Source: Gnetum montanum
Lineage: Eukaryota > Streptophyta > Gnetopsida > Gnetales > Gnetaceae
Direction: 5' to 3'
Assembly: GCA_015680685.1 (NCBI GenBank)
Contig: MNCI01009586.1
Coordinates: 21,167 to 85,166, forward strand
Length of the DNA stretch: 64,000 nt
The notes below the pieces were generated by a model that searched no databases, had not been told where the DNA came from, and saw only the letters and a list, made by a program, of their open reading frames with translations. Numbering within the stretch: the stretch's first letter is position 1; every line of letters begins with the position of its first letter. The translations under genes were made by a program, and so were the position numbers. This document shows, in pieces, positions 1-12,139 of the stretch.

Positions 1-324
1 CTTCGATAGTCATCATCAATATATTCCCAAATCCGTATCAGCCATACCACAACCTAGCCAAAGAATTTACATAGAAGCAAGGTATCAATTACATGATGAT
101 TCATTTGCCCTTGCTAATTAAGATTGTTTTGTATGTGCAGATGGCGATCATACAAACAACGAATTGGATCTGGAGCAAACACTTTGAGTGGAGCCGTGCT
201 AGAAGCAGCGATGCAAGAAGCAAGATCGATGAAGTGCTTACAAATGGACAACAAAGGCGCAATCTTGGCATTGGCAGCAACAACACTTCTTTCTCTCTCT
301 CTTTCTCAGCTACCAACTAAGGCT
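1..324. other. Unassigned sequence left of the first LTR
   Basis: Several short overlapping open frames occur here on both strands, but none has a recognisable domain and they overlap one another, so I do not call a gene. A short CT-rich run lies at about 289-307. The stretch may be the tail of an element that begins outside the window, but no polypurine tract is visible directly before the LTR-like sequence that follows. Confidence 0.3.
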
Positions 325-1302
325 TGATGTCATTGTAATAAGGTGTTCACCCTTGTTATCATGAACACCATTTTTGTCAAGTCTNGCTATATCGCATCAT
401 CCCCTGTGATATCACGTATGCGATATCGCGGTTCGTCACCAAATCTATAAATAAGAGGCGGCACTCCCCTTATTTTCCATCCTAGGCTTAAAGTAGGAAA
501 ACTCTGGCAGTTTGATCACTCCAGAGATAGAATATTTTCCATGTGCCCGCAGTAGGAGTCCCCAAGTGAACAGATCTTTATTCGAGCAGCTTTGTACCTG
601 AACGCAAGTTGTGTACCGAAATAAAGACGAGCTTTGTGGATAAACCTTGCAGTGCATGGAATAGGATTTTATTACATGTTATTTATTACCTGTTACTGCA
701 TTAGTGCGGCATGAGTACGACTTGATTACGAGCATTGACGAATGTGTACGGCTAATCAAGGAATCGGCTCCTCATCGCGATTAGTCTCTCTCACCCTCAA
801 CTCCTAGAACGCGGGATGAGTACGACTTGATTATGAGCATCTACGAATGTGTACGGCTAGTCAAGGAATCAGCTGCTCATCATGTTTAGGCTAGTTAAGT
901 GCCTCAATATGACCACTTCGAGCACGTGCATTATGTGTGGTGATCCCAGTAACGATTAGTGTTTGGTAGCAACATTTGCATAGTTCAGGGTGTGTACGAT
1001 AAGTGGGAACGGATGCTGACGCTAGTTAATTTAGACTTAGTCCTTAGTTAGAGTTAGTTAGCTCTCTCAACCCTTCACCTCGATAGCATAGGAGAAAAAC
1101 ATTAAAAACTATAAAAATCATATACCTCAGACTTACTTAACCATACACCGTGACAAACACAAGTAAGTCTGGGAAGATAACAAATGATTAACCCCAAGTG
1201 TTCCATGGGGCATGTGGGCATTTAGTCTGTGGAGTTCGATCGGATCGCACATGCTACGCTCGTTTCATATGGTTGAGTGTAGGGGTACCTTGCCACTCAT
1301 CA
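325..1302 (+). repeat. LTR-like copy of the B/D retrotransposon family
   Basis: The sequence has LTR architecture: a TATAAATA box at 446-453, an AATAAAG polyadenylation-like signal near 620, and an end in CTCATCA at 1302 that matches the 3' end of the LTR at 1303-1852. About 940-1302 aligns by eye with 1441-1852. The left limit (a TG at 325 or 328) is inferred from the length of the related LTRs of element B (881 and 971 bp). No target-site duplication was found, so it could be a solo LTR or the 3' LTR of an element outside the window. It is less AT-rich than its neighbour. One unresolved base lies at about 385. Confidence 0.55.
706..890 (+). repeat. Tandem direct repeat, period 105 bp
   Basis: Two copies of a unit that starts GCGG(C/G)ATGAGTACGACTTG lie at 706 and 811. 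The first roughly 78 bases of each are nearly identical and end in TCCTCATCGCG or TGCTCATCATG. The repeat lies inside the LTR-like sequence 325-1302. Confidence 0.8.
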
Positions 1303-1852
1303 CTAATATTTATTTTAAGGAAAATGTTGAATACTTAATGACTTTCAGAAAAAATAATAATTTAACTTAGATAGACTACATCATGATGCATAATAATTTA
1401 ACTTAGATAGACTACATCATGATGCATATTAATGCTTGGTCATCCCAATAGTGTATATTTGGTACACCCAGTAATAGCCACTTAGTAACCTAGTAGTGTT
1501 AATACTAGTTCAGGATGTGGATGATAGTTGGAAACGGATACTCCATGTTAAGGTAGTTCGTTAATAAACTAGTTGATTAGTTACATAATTAATTATTCAA
1601 CCTTTACTTAATCATCTAGTTGTTAGGAGAAAAATATATTACAAAAATATACATCTTATGTCGTAACCACACCTAATCATACACATAGATAAACACAAGT
1701 GTGGATTAAGAATACAATGATTTTGCAACTACATGATTCACTACTCAAGAATATGGGCCACTTAGGTAACTAAGTCTATGAAAATCAACCAAATCACTAG
1801 TGAACACTTATGATTTGTATAATTAGGCATAGGAGATACTTGCCACTCATCA
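1303..1852 (+). repeat. 5' LTR (partial) of element D
   Basis: This directly follows the previous LTR and shares its 3' half. It ends CTCATCA at 1852, immediately before a primer-binding-site-like sequence, which marks it as the 5' LTR of element D. It is shorter than related LTRs and looks truncated at its left. A perfect 36-bp tandem duplication lies at 1355-1390 and 1391-1426. Confidence 0.6.
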
Positions 1853-1870
1853 TTGGTGTCATTGTTGAGA
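1853..1870 (+). other. Primer-binding site of element D
   Basis: TTGGTGTCATTGTTGAG follows the LTR end with no spacer. The same position in elements B (24060-24077, - strand) and E (40752-40769, - strand) reads TTAGCATCATTGTCAGGG and TTGGCATCATTGCTATGG. This conserved site adjacent to the LTR fits a tRNA primer-binding site. I do not assign the tRNA. Confidence 0.6.
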
Positions 1871-2009
1871 ACTTAGTTTAGCTAAGTGTGCTAAATATTA
1901 TTAACTAGTGAATTCATATACAAGCATTGTCAGAGAACATAATGAACTATATCTCATCCATTATAATAATAATAATATCATTCTAAGGCATACTTAAGAT
2001 ACATCATTG

Positions 2010-3012
2010 AAATGGCTTTAGCTCACAGGAATGAATCTCCACTACATGGGGATAAGTCTAATAGGTAACAAGAAAGACAATAGGAAAGGACACATATGAC
2101 TACTGTTGAGAAGCCTCAGTAGTTGAAAGTCATTTGCACCCATTTGGATCCCTATTATCTAGACTTCACCTTCATTCTTCATCAAGATGAGCAATTAGGT
2201 TGGAGAGATATGGATGGTAGCATTGTGTTACCTCCTGATCGATCTATTCCTACCATGCTCATGACAGCTTGAGTATGAGAGCACGGAGCAACTGTCTAGG
2301 GACTAACAACATACAGAAGCTTAGCTAAAGAAAGATAAATGTATGGAGGCCTAATATAAAGCATCCAAGGACAAAAAAATCTTGACATCATTATTCCTAC
2401 AATGTCATAAAGAGGGCAAATATTTTTTTCTAGTCACTCTTAATATACATATTCTCCTCATTTCTTTGAGGAGGACACCTTTCACCAATAGTTGCAGTCA
2501 ACCTTGGAGAATCTTGATAAAGGAAAAATAGGGTTCAAAGGCCAAGGAGCCTCAAAAGACAAGTCTGCTTGTCATTTATCTAAGGACAAGGAGGATGAAA
2601 AGGAGAAGGATCAAAAGAAGGATTAACACAAGGATCAAAAGAAAAGGACTAGAAGGCATTGTTCTCCTAGTTCTCCATCTTCATCATCCTCTTCATCATC
2701 AAATTCTGATAGGAGGATCAACGACAAAGATGAAGATGATTTGAGGTCCCATCATAATGATAGGAATCAATATAGGAGCTAACTAAGAGAGGAATAAGAA
2801 CATCACCACGAAAGGAGGCATAGCAAAAGTCACCATAAGGGGCATGATCATAATAGGGGTAATTATGGATGTGATGACAATGATGAACAATTGCTAATCA
2901 CTATAAACATGTTGAATGTTTTAGAAGTAGTCAAAGTTCTTACCAGACATCAAAAGGAAAGCAAAATTAAATGGCTAGATATGAATAATATCCCCAAGTT
3001 CAAAGGGTGATA
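2010..3012 (+). pseudogene. Element D gag, N-terminal half
   Basis: This is the degenerate capsid gene of element D. It starts at an ATG near 2012 with a beginning (MALAHRNESP) comparable to that of B gag on the - strand at 23915 (MSFSQKSDSP). It continues through a serine/acid/histidine-rich stretch at about 2640-2880 to IPKFKG at 2988-3007, where element A is inserted. In-frame stops are frequent. The second half lies at 26606-28330. Confidence 0.65.
3008..3012. other. Left target-site duplication of element A (TGATA)
   Basis: TGATA at 3008-3012 pairs with CAATA at 26601-26605. The two differences are transitions. Removing A and one copy of the site restores the D gag frame (GGG-TGA-TAT-AAT), so the duplication is convincing despite being imperfect. 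Confidence 0.75.
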
Positions 3013-3933
3013 TGTTGAACCCCTTATTACCCCAAATTTTTAAACTTATAAGTTTATGCTTTTATTTTTATTTTACTCTTTTACTTTATTGAAGATCACC
3101 AATTTTAGTGGTAGATATTGATAAGTATTAATTTCTTTCTGAAGTTCTATGGATCACAGGAAATCGTGGGAGTAGTAGAAATCAATACCAATCATAGCAA
3201 CTATGATATGGATTGATAATGATGATTTCTAGGGAGAAAGCATCTTGCAAAGAAATCAAGATATTGATTTGAGTTACTGGGCAATCTAAATCAGGTATCA
3301 AAGATGCCAGAAATTGAAATATAGTTTGACAACTCTGCAATTGATTGTTATCAAATTCTTTGATACTAATCGATTTACAAAATGATGAATTTTCATTTAT
3401 TGTAAATGCTCTTCAATATAAATAAGAAACTCATCTATGAATGAGGGGGAGGCCAAACTCAAGAAAGAACCCACACCAAAGTGAATCCTTCTTTACTTGT
3501 ATTAAAAGTTGTTAAGGAAGATTGTTGACATCTTGTGGCAATCAACAACCATTTGATGTTTGTTGAGGCTATGAAGTTGCTACATTGTGAAGGCAATAGA
3601 ATAGAGTTACAAATTAGGTGACATATCCTTTGTAATCTTTTGATATTTATGATAAATTTATATACTTTCAAGTTGGTTTAGTTAGTTGTTTCCATGTTTG
3701 AACCTAAAATTAAAAGTTAGGATGAGGAATTTTGATTGTTTATGAGTGATAGTCATAATTGTGGAGTTTTTAATTGAATTTGGATCTAATTGTTTATTGT
3801 CTTGATGATATTTTTGAATTTGGAACCATTCCTCTATGGATACAACTTGCAAATTAGTCACAGATGAGGTGACAATTTTACAATGAAGATAACTACAAAG
3901 GTAATTCAATATCAAACTTTAGCTAGCTTATCA
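3013..3933 (+). repeat. 5' LTR of element A
   Basis: The LTR is 921 bp, starts TGTTGAACCCC and ends GCTAGCTTATCA. A TATAAATA box at 3417-3424 is conserved in the 3' copy at 26092-26099. The two LTRs align along their full length but have clearly diverged, which implies an old insertion. Confidence 0.85.
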
Positions 3934-4510
3934 ATTTTCTGTCACTGTCAAGAAGGTTGGCAATGTTAATCATCATCAAAGATTCTATACATTTTTACTT
4001 TTACTTTATAGATTTAGCACTTCTCAACAGGTATGCTTTATTTTATTTTCTTTTGTTGAGTAGTTTTAGAAATGGTTTCTTTTAATTATTTCTATTTATT
4101 AAAAAATTTAAAATAAGGCAAAAGTACAATTCCAAGAATTAGCCCCTCTTATTGCCCAACCCACTGAAATTGTTAAGAAATTTGCAATTAAGGCAACAAT
4201 TTCAAGGGTAATTAAATCAATTTATAGAGTCTTAGGATTGCTTACCCATGAATGTGCTAAAGAGGAATGTGATTGTTAAATGAAACAAACAAAGCAACCT
4301 AAAAACCCAACACACATTCAACCTCCTAGGAATACCATTAGCCTTTATAAACATACATGAATTAATTAAAGACCAAAGCAAGAGAAACAAATGCAACCAA
4401 ATCCAATCCCTTTTTCCTCTTTTGAAGAGCACCATTCTAAGAAAAAGGGAAATGATACAATCTAATTTTTCCATATCTTTTAATCCTCTATTAATATTTC
4501 AACTATTACA
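3934..4510 (+). other. Element A leader between 5' LTR and gag
   Basis: This is noncoding, AT-rich sequence in the position of the untranslated leader. I could not assign a primer-binding site with confidence. The open frames on the - strand here are short and without domains. Confidence 0.5.
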
Positions 4511-5870
4511 ATGCAAACTATGAGTTCAACTATGGTGGCAAGTTCCCAAAATCTAAGTTTTAGCCAAATATTAAGTAATGTAACCATGACGGAAGGAACC
4601 ACCCAACTTGTAAATACATTAAATTTGCAAACTCCAATTACATTAGTAGCCTTTGTTTCCATACCAAGTTCAATTGTAACTCCAATAGTAACTTCCACTT
4701 TTATAATTGGATCTCCTTAACACCATATATCTACTTCACTTTCTTTTGGTTCAATTTCTTTTTCCTTTGGTAGTATAGGTTCTAATATTCCGATTGGATA
4801 GACCTACCAAGGACAAATTCTTGGGGATTTATTAAATCAAAGGAAATCAATCATACCTCAAGGGCTATTAGTTTTTCCACAAGGAAGAGATCTAGAGGTC
4901 AAATACATTCACTTATCACCTATTTTTAGGGGAATAAATGATGAAGATCTAGTTACTCACATAAGAGAATTTGAAACCACATTAGCAATGTTGGCAGCTC
5001 AAAGTGGGGATAGAACTAAAATGACTACTTTTTAATCAACCTTGAAAGAAAAAGCTGATTGTTGGCTAGAAATCCTTAGGACACAAATTAGTTCATGGGA
5101 TGAATTCAGGGCTGCCTTTCTCTAAATATTTCTCTCTAATGATAGGTTGTATTCATTAAGGAAGCAACTAATGAGTTTTATGCAACAAGAAGATGAGGAT
5201 TATGAGAGTACTTTTGATAGGTTTAAGGGGTTGTATTTAAAAAATCTCAACCATGGATTTCCAACCCATCAACTTATTCCAATCTTTGTAGAAGGTTTAT
5301 TACCATATTGTAGGAAAAATGTTGACTTTTCATGTGATGCAAATATATTGAATGTAACACAAGAGGATGGTTGGAGGATAATAGATTCATTGGTAGATTA
5401 GAGCAAGAGATGGTCAAAACCCAACATCATGCAAAGCATGACCAAACAAACTGAAAAGTTAAATAAAAAAGTGGACGAGTTGACATGGTTAATAAAAAAA
5501 TGAGATCATGTTGTTCTAAGTGAAGTATGTAGCCTTTGTGGTAGTTTGTAACATGATTACACCACTTGTCCAACCTTATCATATTTTCATGAAGAAGTGC
5601 AAGAATCAGTTAAGGCTTTTCCACAATATAGAAGCCAATGAACAACCACTTTCCAAAAAAGATTATGTTTTCAATGACAATATCCTCAAAATAATTTTAG
5701 ACCTAGTAAGAGCCCAACTAATGAACATTTGGATAAGCTCATTCAAAGTCTTACTTCCTTCATTGAATATAGTAAGCAATTCATGAATGAAGCATGGAGA
5801 ATGTTTCAAGATGTAACAATGAACAAATTATTTTTTCAACCTAAGCCAAATCCTACATCTTAATAGAAGG
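4511..5870 (+). pseudogene. Element A gag (Athila-type capsid)
   Basis: Structural capsid protein of the retrotransposon particle. The first ATG at 4511 is in the same frame as the best-preserved block (5147-5401). The Retrotrans_gag-like core spans about 4900-5400: LKEKADCWLEILR, SSWDEFRAAFL, LRKQLMSFMQQEDEDYEST and FDRFKGLY are characteristic of Athila/Tat gag. A degenerate CCHC-like segment (SLCGS..HDYTTCP) follows at about 5530-5570, partly in other frames. Stops at about 4718 and 5400, plus frameshifts, break it. Confidence 0.75.
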
Positions 5871-5874
5871 GTAA

Positions 5875-6690
5875 GAAACAAGTGCATTTCATCACTACCA
5901 GGAGTGGAAAGACCATTGAGCCTAAACCCCAAAAGAAGGTTAGATTTCAAAAAGTTGAGGTACAAAAAGAGTTTAGCTACACTTAAATCAGAAGGAAAAC
6001 AATTAGTCAATAAGGAAAAGAGAGGAATCATTAACCTCTTCTCCTTTGCCTAGACAAACAACTTTACCTCCTTGTCTTAACAAATTGCAAGAGGACTTTA
6101 CAAAAAAAGCCCATATAGAAAAAATGTTCAGTGAATTATATTTACATATCCCTTTAGAACAAGTTGTAAAGAACACACCTCTCTATGCTAAATACCTAAG
6201 GGAACTATGCACAAAGAAGAGAAAAGAAAAGGTTCCTAGGAAAGTTTATTTGGTTGATAATATATCTCAACTTAATAAAAGCCATGAAGTTCCAAAATAT
6301 CAAGATCAAGGGGTTCCTAGAATTCCAATTAAGATAAATGGGTAGACTATTGAGAATGTCTTATTAGATCTAGGAGCTAGTATCAATATCATGCCACTTG
6401 AAATGGCTAGGTCACTTGATTTAGACTATATAAGAAAGGTAAACATGATAATATCTTTGCCTAATGGTTCCAATATAAAACCTATAGGAGTAATGGAAAA
6501 TTTAATAGTAGAGGTTGAAAGCAGAAAATACCCCATTGATTTTGTAGTGTTGGAAGTAACAGATCCATATTATTTTCCCATCATACTAGGTAGACCTTAA
6601 TTAGTGGTAGTTGATGCAGTAATCAATTATAGATTAGGGCAACTTTATTTATCTTTTTCTAATCTTACTTTTATGCTTAACATATATGAT
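5875..6690 (+). pseudogene. Element A protease region (Athila-type)
   Basis: The Athila linker signature ITTRSGKTI lies at about 5892-5918, followed by a KNTPLYAKYLRELC segment (about 6168-6210). The retropepsin follows at about 6325-6660, with LLDLGASINIMP in place of the usual D-(S/T)-G active site, as is common in Athila, and a PIILGRP ending near 6600. Aspartic protease activity would have processed gag-pol. Stops at about 6343 and 6598 interrupt it. Confidence 0.75.
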
Positions 6691-6879
6691 AAAAAAAAGA
6701 TAATCAATTGAATCAAGATTTAAAAGAAGCAAGAGTGCTCTACACAATACCAACTTCAACAATGGCACAAGATAGGGAAACATTAGTATTAAATAATTTT
6801 AAGGAAGGACCTTCAAATCCCTCTACAAAAGAATAACAAGATCTTCCTAACCAAATTTTAAATGTGGGATTGGAAAATA

Positions 6880-8390
6880 TTGGGGGGAAAGTTCATCCAC
6901 AAATAATGATTCTTTGAATCTTAGAGATTTACCTAGTACTCTTAAGGACATTTTCCTTGATGATAATAAACTGTTAATAATAAATTATTAACATTCTAAT
7001 GAGAAAGAAGCAAAATTATTAGAAGTTTTATATAGAAAGTCTAAGGCATTTACATGGAGTTATGAGGACCTTCATCAAGGAATCTCATCCAACATCTACC
7101 AACATCACATATGTCTATAAGATAATGTGAAATTAGTAAGAATTCCCCCTGGATGAATTAATCTAGCTTTAAAACAAATTGTTAAGGGTGAAATTTCAAA
7201 ACTTTGAAAGTAAGGAATTATTTATCCAATAGTTTACAAGAAATGTGTAAGTCCTATTACTGTAGTTTCTAAAAAGAATGGAAAATGAAGAGTTTGTATA
7301 GATTAGGAAGCTCAGTTAAAACACAAAGAAAGATGATTTTCCTTTACCTTACATAGACCAAATTTTGGAGAATTTAGAAAGGCATAAGTACTATTATTTT
7401 TTGGATGGGTTTAGTGCTTATAATCAAGTACCCATTACACCTAAGGACCAGCATAAAATAACTTTTACATATCCATATAGAACTTTTGCTTACCGATAGA
7501 TGCCTTTTAGCATTGTAACACACTTGCTACCTTCTAAAGAGCCATGATATTAGTATTCTTTAATATGTTAGAAGATTATGTGGAAGTATTTATGGATGAT
7601 TTTTCAATCTATGGGGATACTTATGAATAAACATTACAACATTTAGAATGTGTTTTAGATAGATGTATTGATAAAAACCTTAAATTTAGTTGGGAAAAGA
7701 GTCATCTAATGGTTACAAGTGGTATGGTATTAGGACATGTTATTTCCAAGGACAAAGTAAAAGTAATAAGTTCACTCCTAACTCCAACCAACTTAAAGAC
7801 TATTTGATTTTTTCTAGGACATGCTGAATATTATAGGCGATTTATTAAAGATTTCTCAAAAATTGCTAAACCGCTTTACATGCTCCTAGAAAAGGATGTT
7901 CCTTTTGTATGGATCAATGATTTTCAAGAAACATTTTTAGAATTAAAGAAATGAGTAACCATTGCCCCTATACTTAATCCACCTAATTGCAATTTTTCAT
8001 TTGATTTGATGTGCGATGCTAGTGACACCGCTGTAGGGGTAGTCTTAGGCAAATATATAGATAATAACCCACAAGCCATCTATTATGTGTCTAAAAGGTG
8101 AGATCAAGCCCAAGTTACACCACTATGGAAAAATAAGTCTTGGCCATTGTATATGCTTTGGATAAATTTAGACATTATTTAATAGGATATAAAACCAGAG
8201 TTTACACTGATCATTTAGCCATTAAATTTTTAGCTACTAAAAAAAATAGAAAAGGCTAGAACAATGAGATGGTGGCTATTACTCCAAGAATTTGACCTTA
8301 ACATTTTAGATAAAAGGGGTAGAGAAGATATTGTGGTAGACAATGTTTCTAGATTGAAAACAAGGGATGAAAATAGGAAAAAATGAGTAT
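6880..8390 (+). pseudogene. Element A reverse transcriptase and RNase H
   Basis: RT copies element RNA into cDNA and RNase H degrades the template. The RT spans about 7140-7920: PITVVSKKNGK near 7250, DDFPLPYIDQILENLE near 7330 in another frame, and the catalytic EVFMDDFSIYGDT near 7580-7620, with both aspartates present. RNase H follows at about 7960-8350: MCDASDTAVGVVLGKY, then the C-terminal segment LLLQEFDLNILDKRG. Numerous stops and frameshifts make it non-functional. Confidence 0.75.
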
Positions 8391-8499
8391 TTCATGATGA
8401 ATTCCTTGATGAACAACTCTTTTCCATAAAGAAGAATCCTTGGTTTGTTGATATAGCAAACTACCTTATCATTATGAAAATCCCAATCCAATGAATTAA

Positions 8500-9640
8500 A
8501 GAGGAAAATAAATCTTTCTTAAGAAAATACATTTGGAATGAACCATACCTTTATAGAATATGTAAAGATAATGTAGCAAGAAGATGTGTGGCTAAGGATG
8601 AACAACAAGAAATTTTATATATGTGTCATGATGACCTTGGAGATGGACATTTTGATAGTAGCAAAGTGGATTTTATTGGCTTTTATGATTTTAAGATGCA
8701 TATAAATATGTACAAGAATGTGACAAATGCCAATAAATAGGGACCATAACTAAAAGACAAGAAACGCTGCTAAATCTAATTGTAATAATTGAACCATTTG
8801 ATATATTGGTTATAGACTTTTTAGGATCATTTCAACCATCTAATAGATGTCAATACATTTTGGTTTATATAGACTATGTTACTAAGTGTGTAGAAGTTAA
8901 ATCCACCCCAACAAATGATGTTAAAGTAGTGGTAGCTTTTCTTAATAAAAAATATTTTAACATGATTTAGAACTCATTGGGTGATCATAACTAATTAAGG
9001 AACCCATTTTGTAAATGGAATAATAGAAAATTTCCTTAAGTCTTGTGGAATTCAACATAAGATAAATGCTGCATATCATCCTTAAACAAATGGTCAAGTA
9101 GAAAAATGCAAATAGAATCATTTCAAAGATATTAACAATAACTGTATGTGCTAAAAAGAAAGATTGGTCTAAAAAATTACAATATGCACTTTGGCTTATA
9201 GAATTACATATAAACCAAGTTTAGTTTACCTACCATATCAATTTATTTATGGCAAACAATATTTATTTCCTATAGAAATCAAATACCAATCTTTATGATT
9301 AGCACAACAATTTAATTTTGATGAAGAAAAAAATCAGGAGTTTAGAATGATTCCAATAAATGAACTTGATGAAATGAGGTTGAATGCTCTTGATAAGTAA
9401 AAAAATAATTTAAAAAAATATGAAGAGCCAACACAATAAGAACATTTTCAAGAAATATCTTTCAATAGGTAATAAAGTTCTTTTGTATAATATGAGATTA
9501 CATAAATTTCTAGGTAAGTTAACAACTTGGTGGGAAGGCCCTTATCTAGTGGTACAATCCCATAATAATGGTATCATCAACATCACATTGAAGAATCGGG
9601 AGAGGATGAACTAGTAGAGCTAAGTGAACCAACTTATCCT
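8500..9640 (+). pseudogene. Element A integrase
   Basis: Integrase inserts the cDNA into the genome. Parts of an HHCC zinc-binding region are visible near 8600-8740 (ending in EC..CQ). The first catalytic aspartate region reads ILVIDFLGSFQPS near 8800, followed by YILVYIDYVTKCVEV. The second and third catalytic blocks are broken by frameshifts. The C-terminal region (9420-9614) keeps KVLLYNMRLHKFLGK and WEGPYLVVQS, as in Athila integrases. Confidence 0.7.
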
Positions 9641-9644
9641 CAAG

Positions 9645-11940
9645 ATGATGAAGGAAATGAAACAAGTCAACTAGAAGTCCAAGCCATGGGTAGTAATGTT
9701 TAGCAAGCACCTTATGTCATATTGTAATATAATAAATAAAGTATTTTAGTCTACAACTTTTGCCTTGAAAAATGTAGAGGACAATAGCAAATTCTATTAT
9801 TAGTTGGAACTTTAAAGAATTCATTAGCATCATGTCCAGAATGCAAGGGAGAAGGACAACTCCCCCCACCTTCAGATAGGTTTGTTTAAACCCAAATCCA
9901 TCTAAGGGGGAGCCTTAGATTAATAAACTAATAAATTATGTTAATTAATTATTTTATTTTTCCTTACAATATTCTTTAAATTTCTAAGTTTCATCAATCA
10001 TAGAAATAATAACCAATTTTGAATCTAGAGCATTTATGAATGGTTATAGTGACTAGCTTCTTGATAAGTCAATAAGGAGAAAAGGGTTTGTCATATTGGA
10101 ACTAGCCATAAAGGTGTCTTTAGCATGAGAAATGTCATCAATAATCAAGTTAGCCACCATCAAACACATTCAAAGAGAACTCTTTCCCCCACAGGAACCT
10201 CATGATTGAAGAAAGCCTTATTTGATTTTAAAAAATGCCAAAATAAGTAAAAAGATCCCATAAGAACCTTCAATCATGAGTAGGGCTACACTTCCACATG
10301 AACCTTACGATTGGAGTGATGCTCATGGCTCGCACTTTCTACCATCTCTCAAGAACTTCCTTTCACAAGTAGAGTGTCTAAGAATGGAGTAATAATGTTT
10401 CATACTTACTTTCTCTACTATTACCTTTTAGCTAGGGTATGACACTAGACTTGGAAGATTGACTTATCTCTAGAGGTATTTTACTACTTCCTTTCATTTT
10501 TAACCACTTCACTTACTTGTCTTATTTTGTCCCTTGCCTCATGTTACTTCTTATCTTAAAAAGTGTTGTGTATTCCTATATTTGCTTCTTTCTTTGTGAT
10601 TATCTTCCATCTTCTTTCTTTGTGATTATCTTCCTATATTATGCCCTCCATAGGAGTTAGTGGTCAAGATCCCTACTATGGTGGACCATTTTGGATCCTA
10701 ACATTTGCAAAGCCCAAGGCTACTAGTGCACTATACATAATAGAAAATTTATAAAATCCATGAAAATTTTTTCTTTTTGGTATATCCACTTGGTTAGCCC
10801 ACTTTTTAATTATTTATTACATTTTTACTAATTAACCTAGGTATGATACATATCCTAGTTTAATTAGAGAGGGGGGGAGGGGTGGGGCCGGATTGGGGGA
10901 GGGGGGGGAGGGAGATGACCAACTTCAAATGGATAGGAAAGTAGGATATAATCAATACAAAAGTTGATCCAGGAGCAAGTTAAGGAATGAATTTAATGCA
11001 AGAAATGCATCTTGGATCCTTAAAACATGGGAAATATCAAAACCTTGAGTTTGTAAGACATTCTTGCACCAAATGAAGTAAACCTTGTGAGGTGATGTTT
11101 TAGCCAAATTAATCCTAGGAATGGCCTTCCTAAAATAGTTATATGTAGACTCCTATCCAAATAATAAGAGTTAATCCCAAGGAGTAAACAAAAAAGTATA
11201 AAATTATGTACATTATTAAGTGAATAAAATCATTACACTAATATCGATTGGTATTATGCTTCATGATTTGGATAAGTTATTTTATCAAGGAATATCAAGG
11301 CATTGATGTCTATAGAAGTTAGTGATAGAAACTTAAATCCCTTGGAATTGGTCATATTGAGAGAAATGGAGGGATCGATGTCTCATTAAAAGAAAAATCA
11401 AGATATACTGATTCTAGCGATGTGGTTTGATAAAGTGAAAGATAAAATTTAGGTTATCAACTTAACTATCGATTTAATTAACTTAAATCAAAATTTGAAA
11501 TAAAGAAGATATCAATTTGCATAGATTCAATAGATATGAATCAAGGAAAGACAAATTCGATGAAATATTTTGCATCTAAACAATGCAGCTTCGATATATT
11601 CGATATGTTCGTCAAACATATTGATTCATCTCTCTCAAATTGATGGGAATTGATAAGTCTGAAATTTTTCCAAGTGTCTCAAGTGTTGTCAGTGTGATTG
11701 TGATATAAATTAATATATCAAAGGCCTAAATATTTTATATATTGATCTATATCGATTAATCTATGAAATTCAACCCAAAAGTTTATGATCCACATTGAGG
11801 TTGTAATGAATACCGATATAGTTAAATTTGGAAAAAAATAAAAAGTAATAGTAAGATGATGGCTCTATTATAAAATCCACCAGCTCATGAGGTTGGATGT
11901 CCATTATTACACAAACCCCTGCACTAGTGTAGATTAGGGC
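9645..11940 (+). other. Element A 3' region, mostly noncoding
   Basis: No recognisable coding domain. There are scattered short AT-rich stretches, a local duplication of CTTCTTTCTTTGTGATTATCTTCC near 10590-10640, and the strongly G-rich block at 10868-10913. Positionally it corresponds to the long untranslated or extra-ORF segment after pol in Athila elements. Confidence 0.45.
10868..10913 (+). other. G-rich tract with G-quadruplex potential
   Basis: At least five runs of four or more G separated by one to nine bases lie in 46 bp, inside otherwise AT-rich DNA. The pattern satisfies G4 rules on the + (coding) strand of element A. It may also be a secondary polypurine tract. Confidence 0.7.
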
Positions 11941-12139
11941 CTCCATTTGGAGTGTACATGGCCTGCATTTTTTTGAATAAAAACCATAGCAAAGACCACG
12001 ACAAGGAGTGGGGTCTCTAAATCCATGTCAATCTCATTGCTCAATCCTCACCATTCTTCTAGGAGGGTAAGCCAAATTTACTTGTCATAACCAATTTTTT
12101 CCAATTAGGGATGAAATGTTAATCTTGTTTTTCTTCTAG

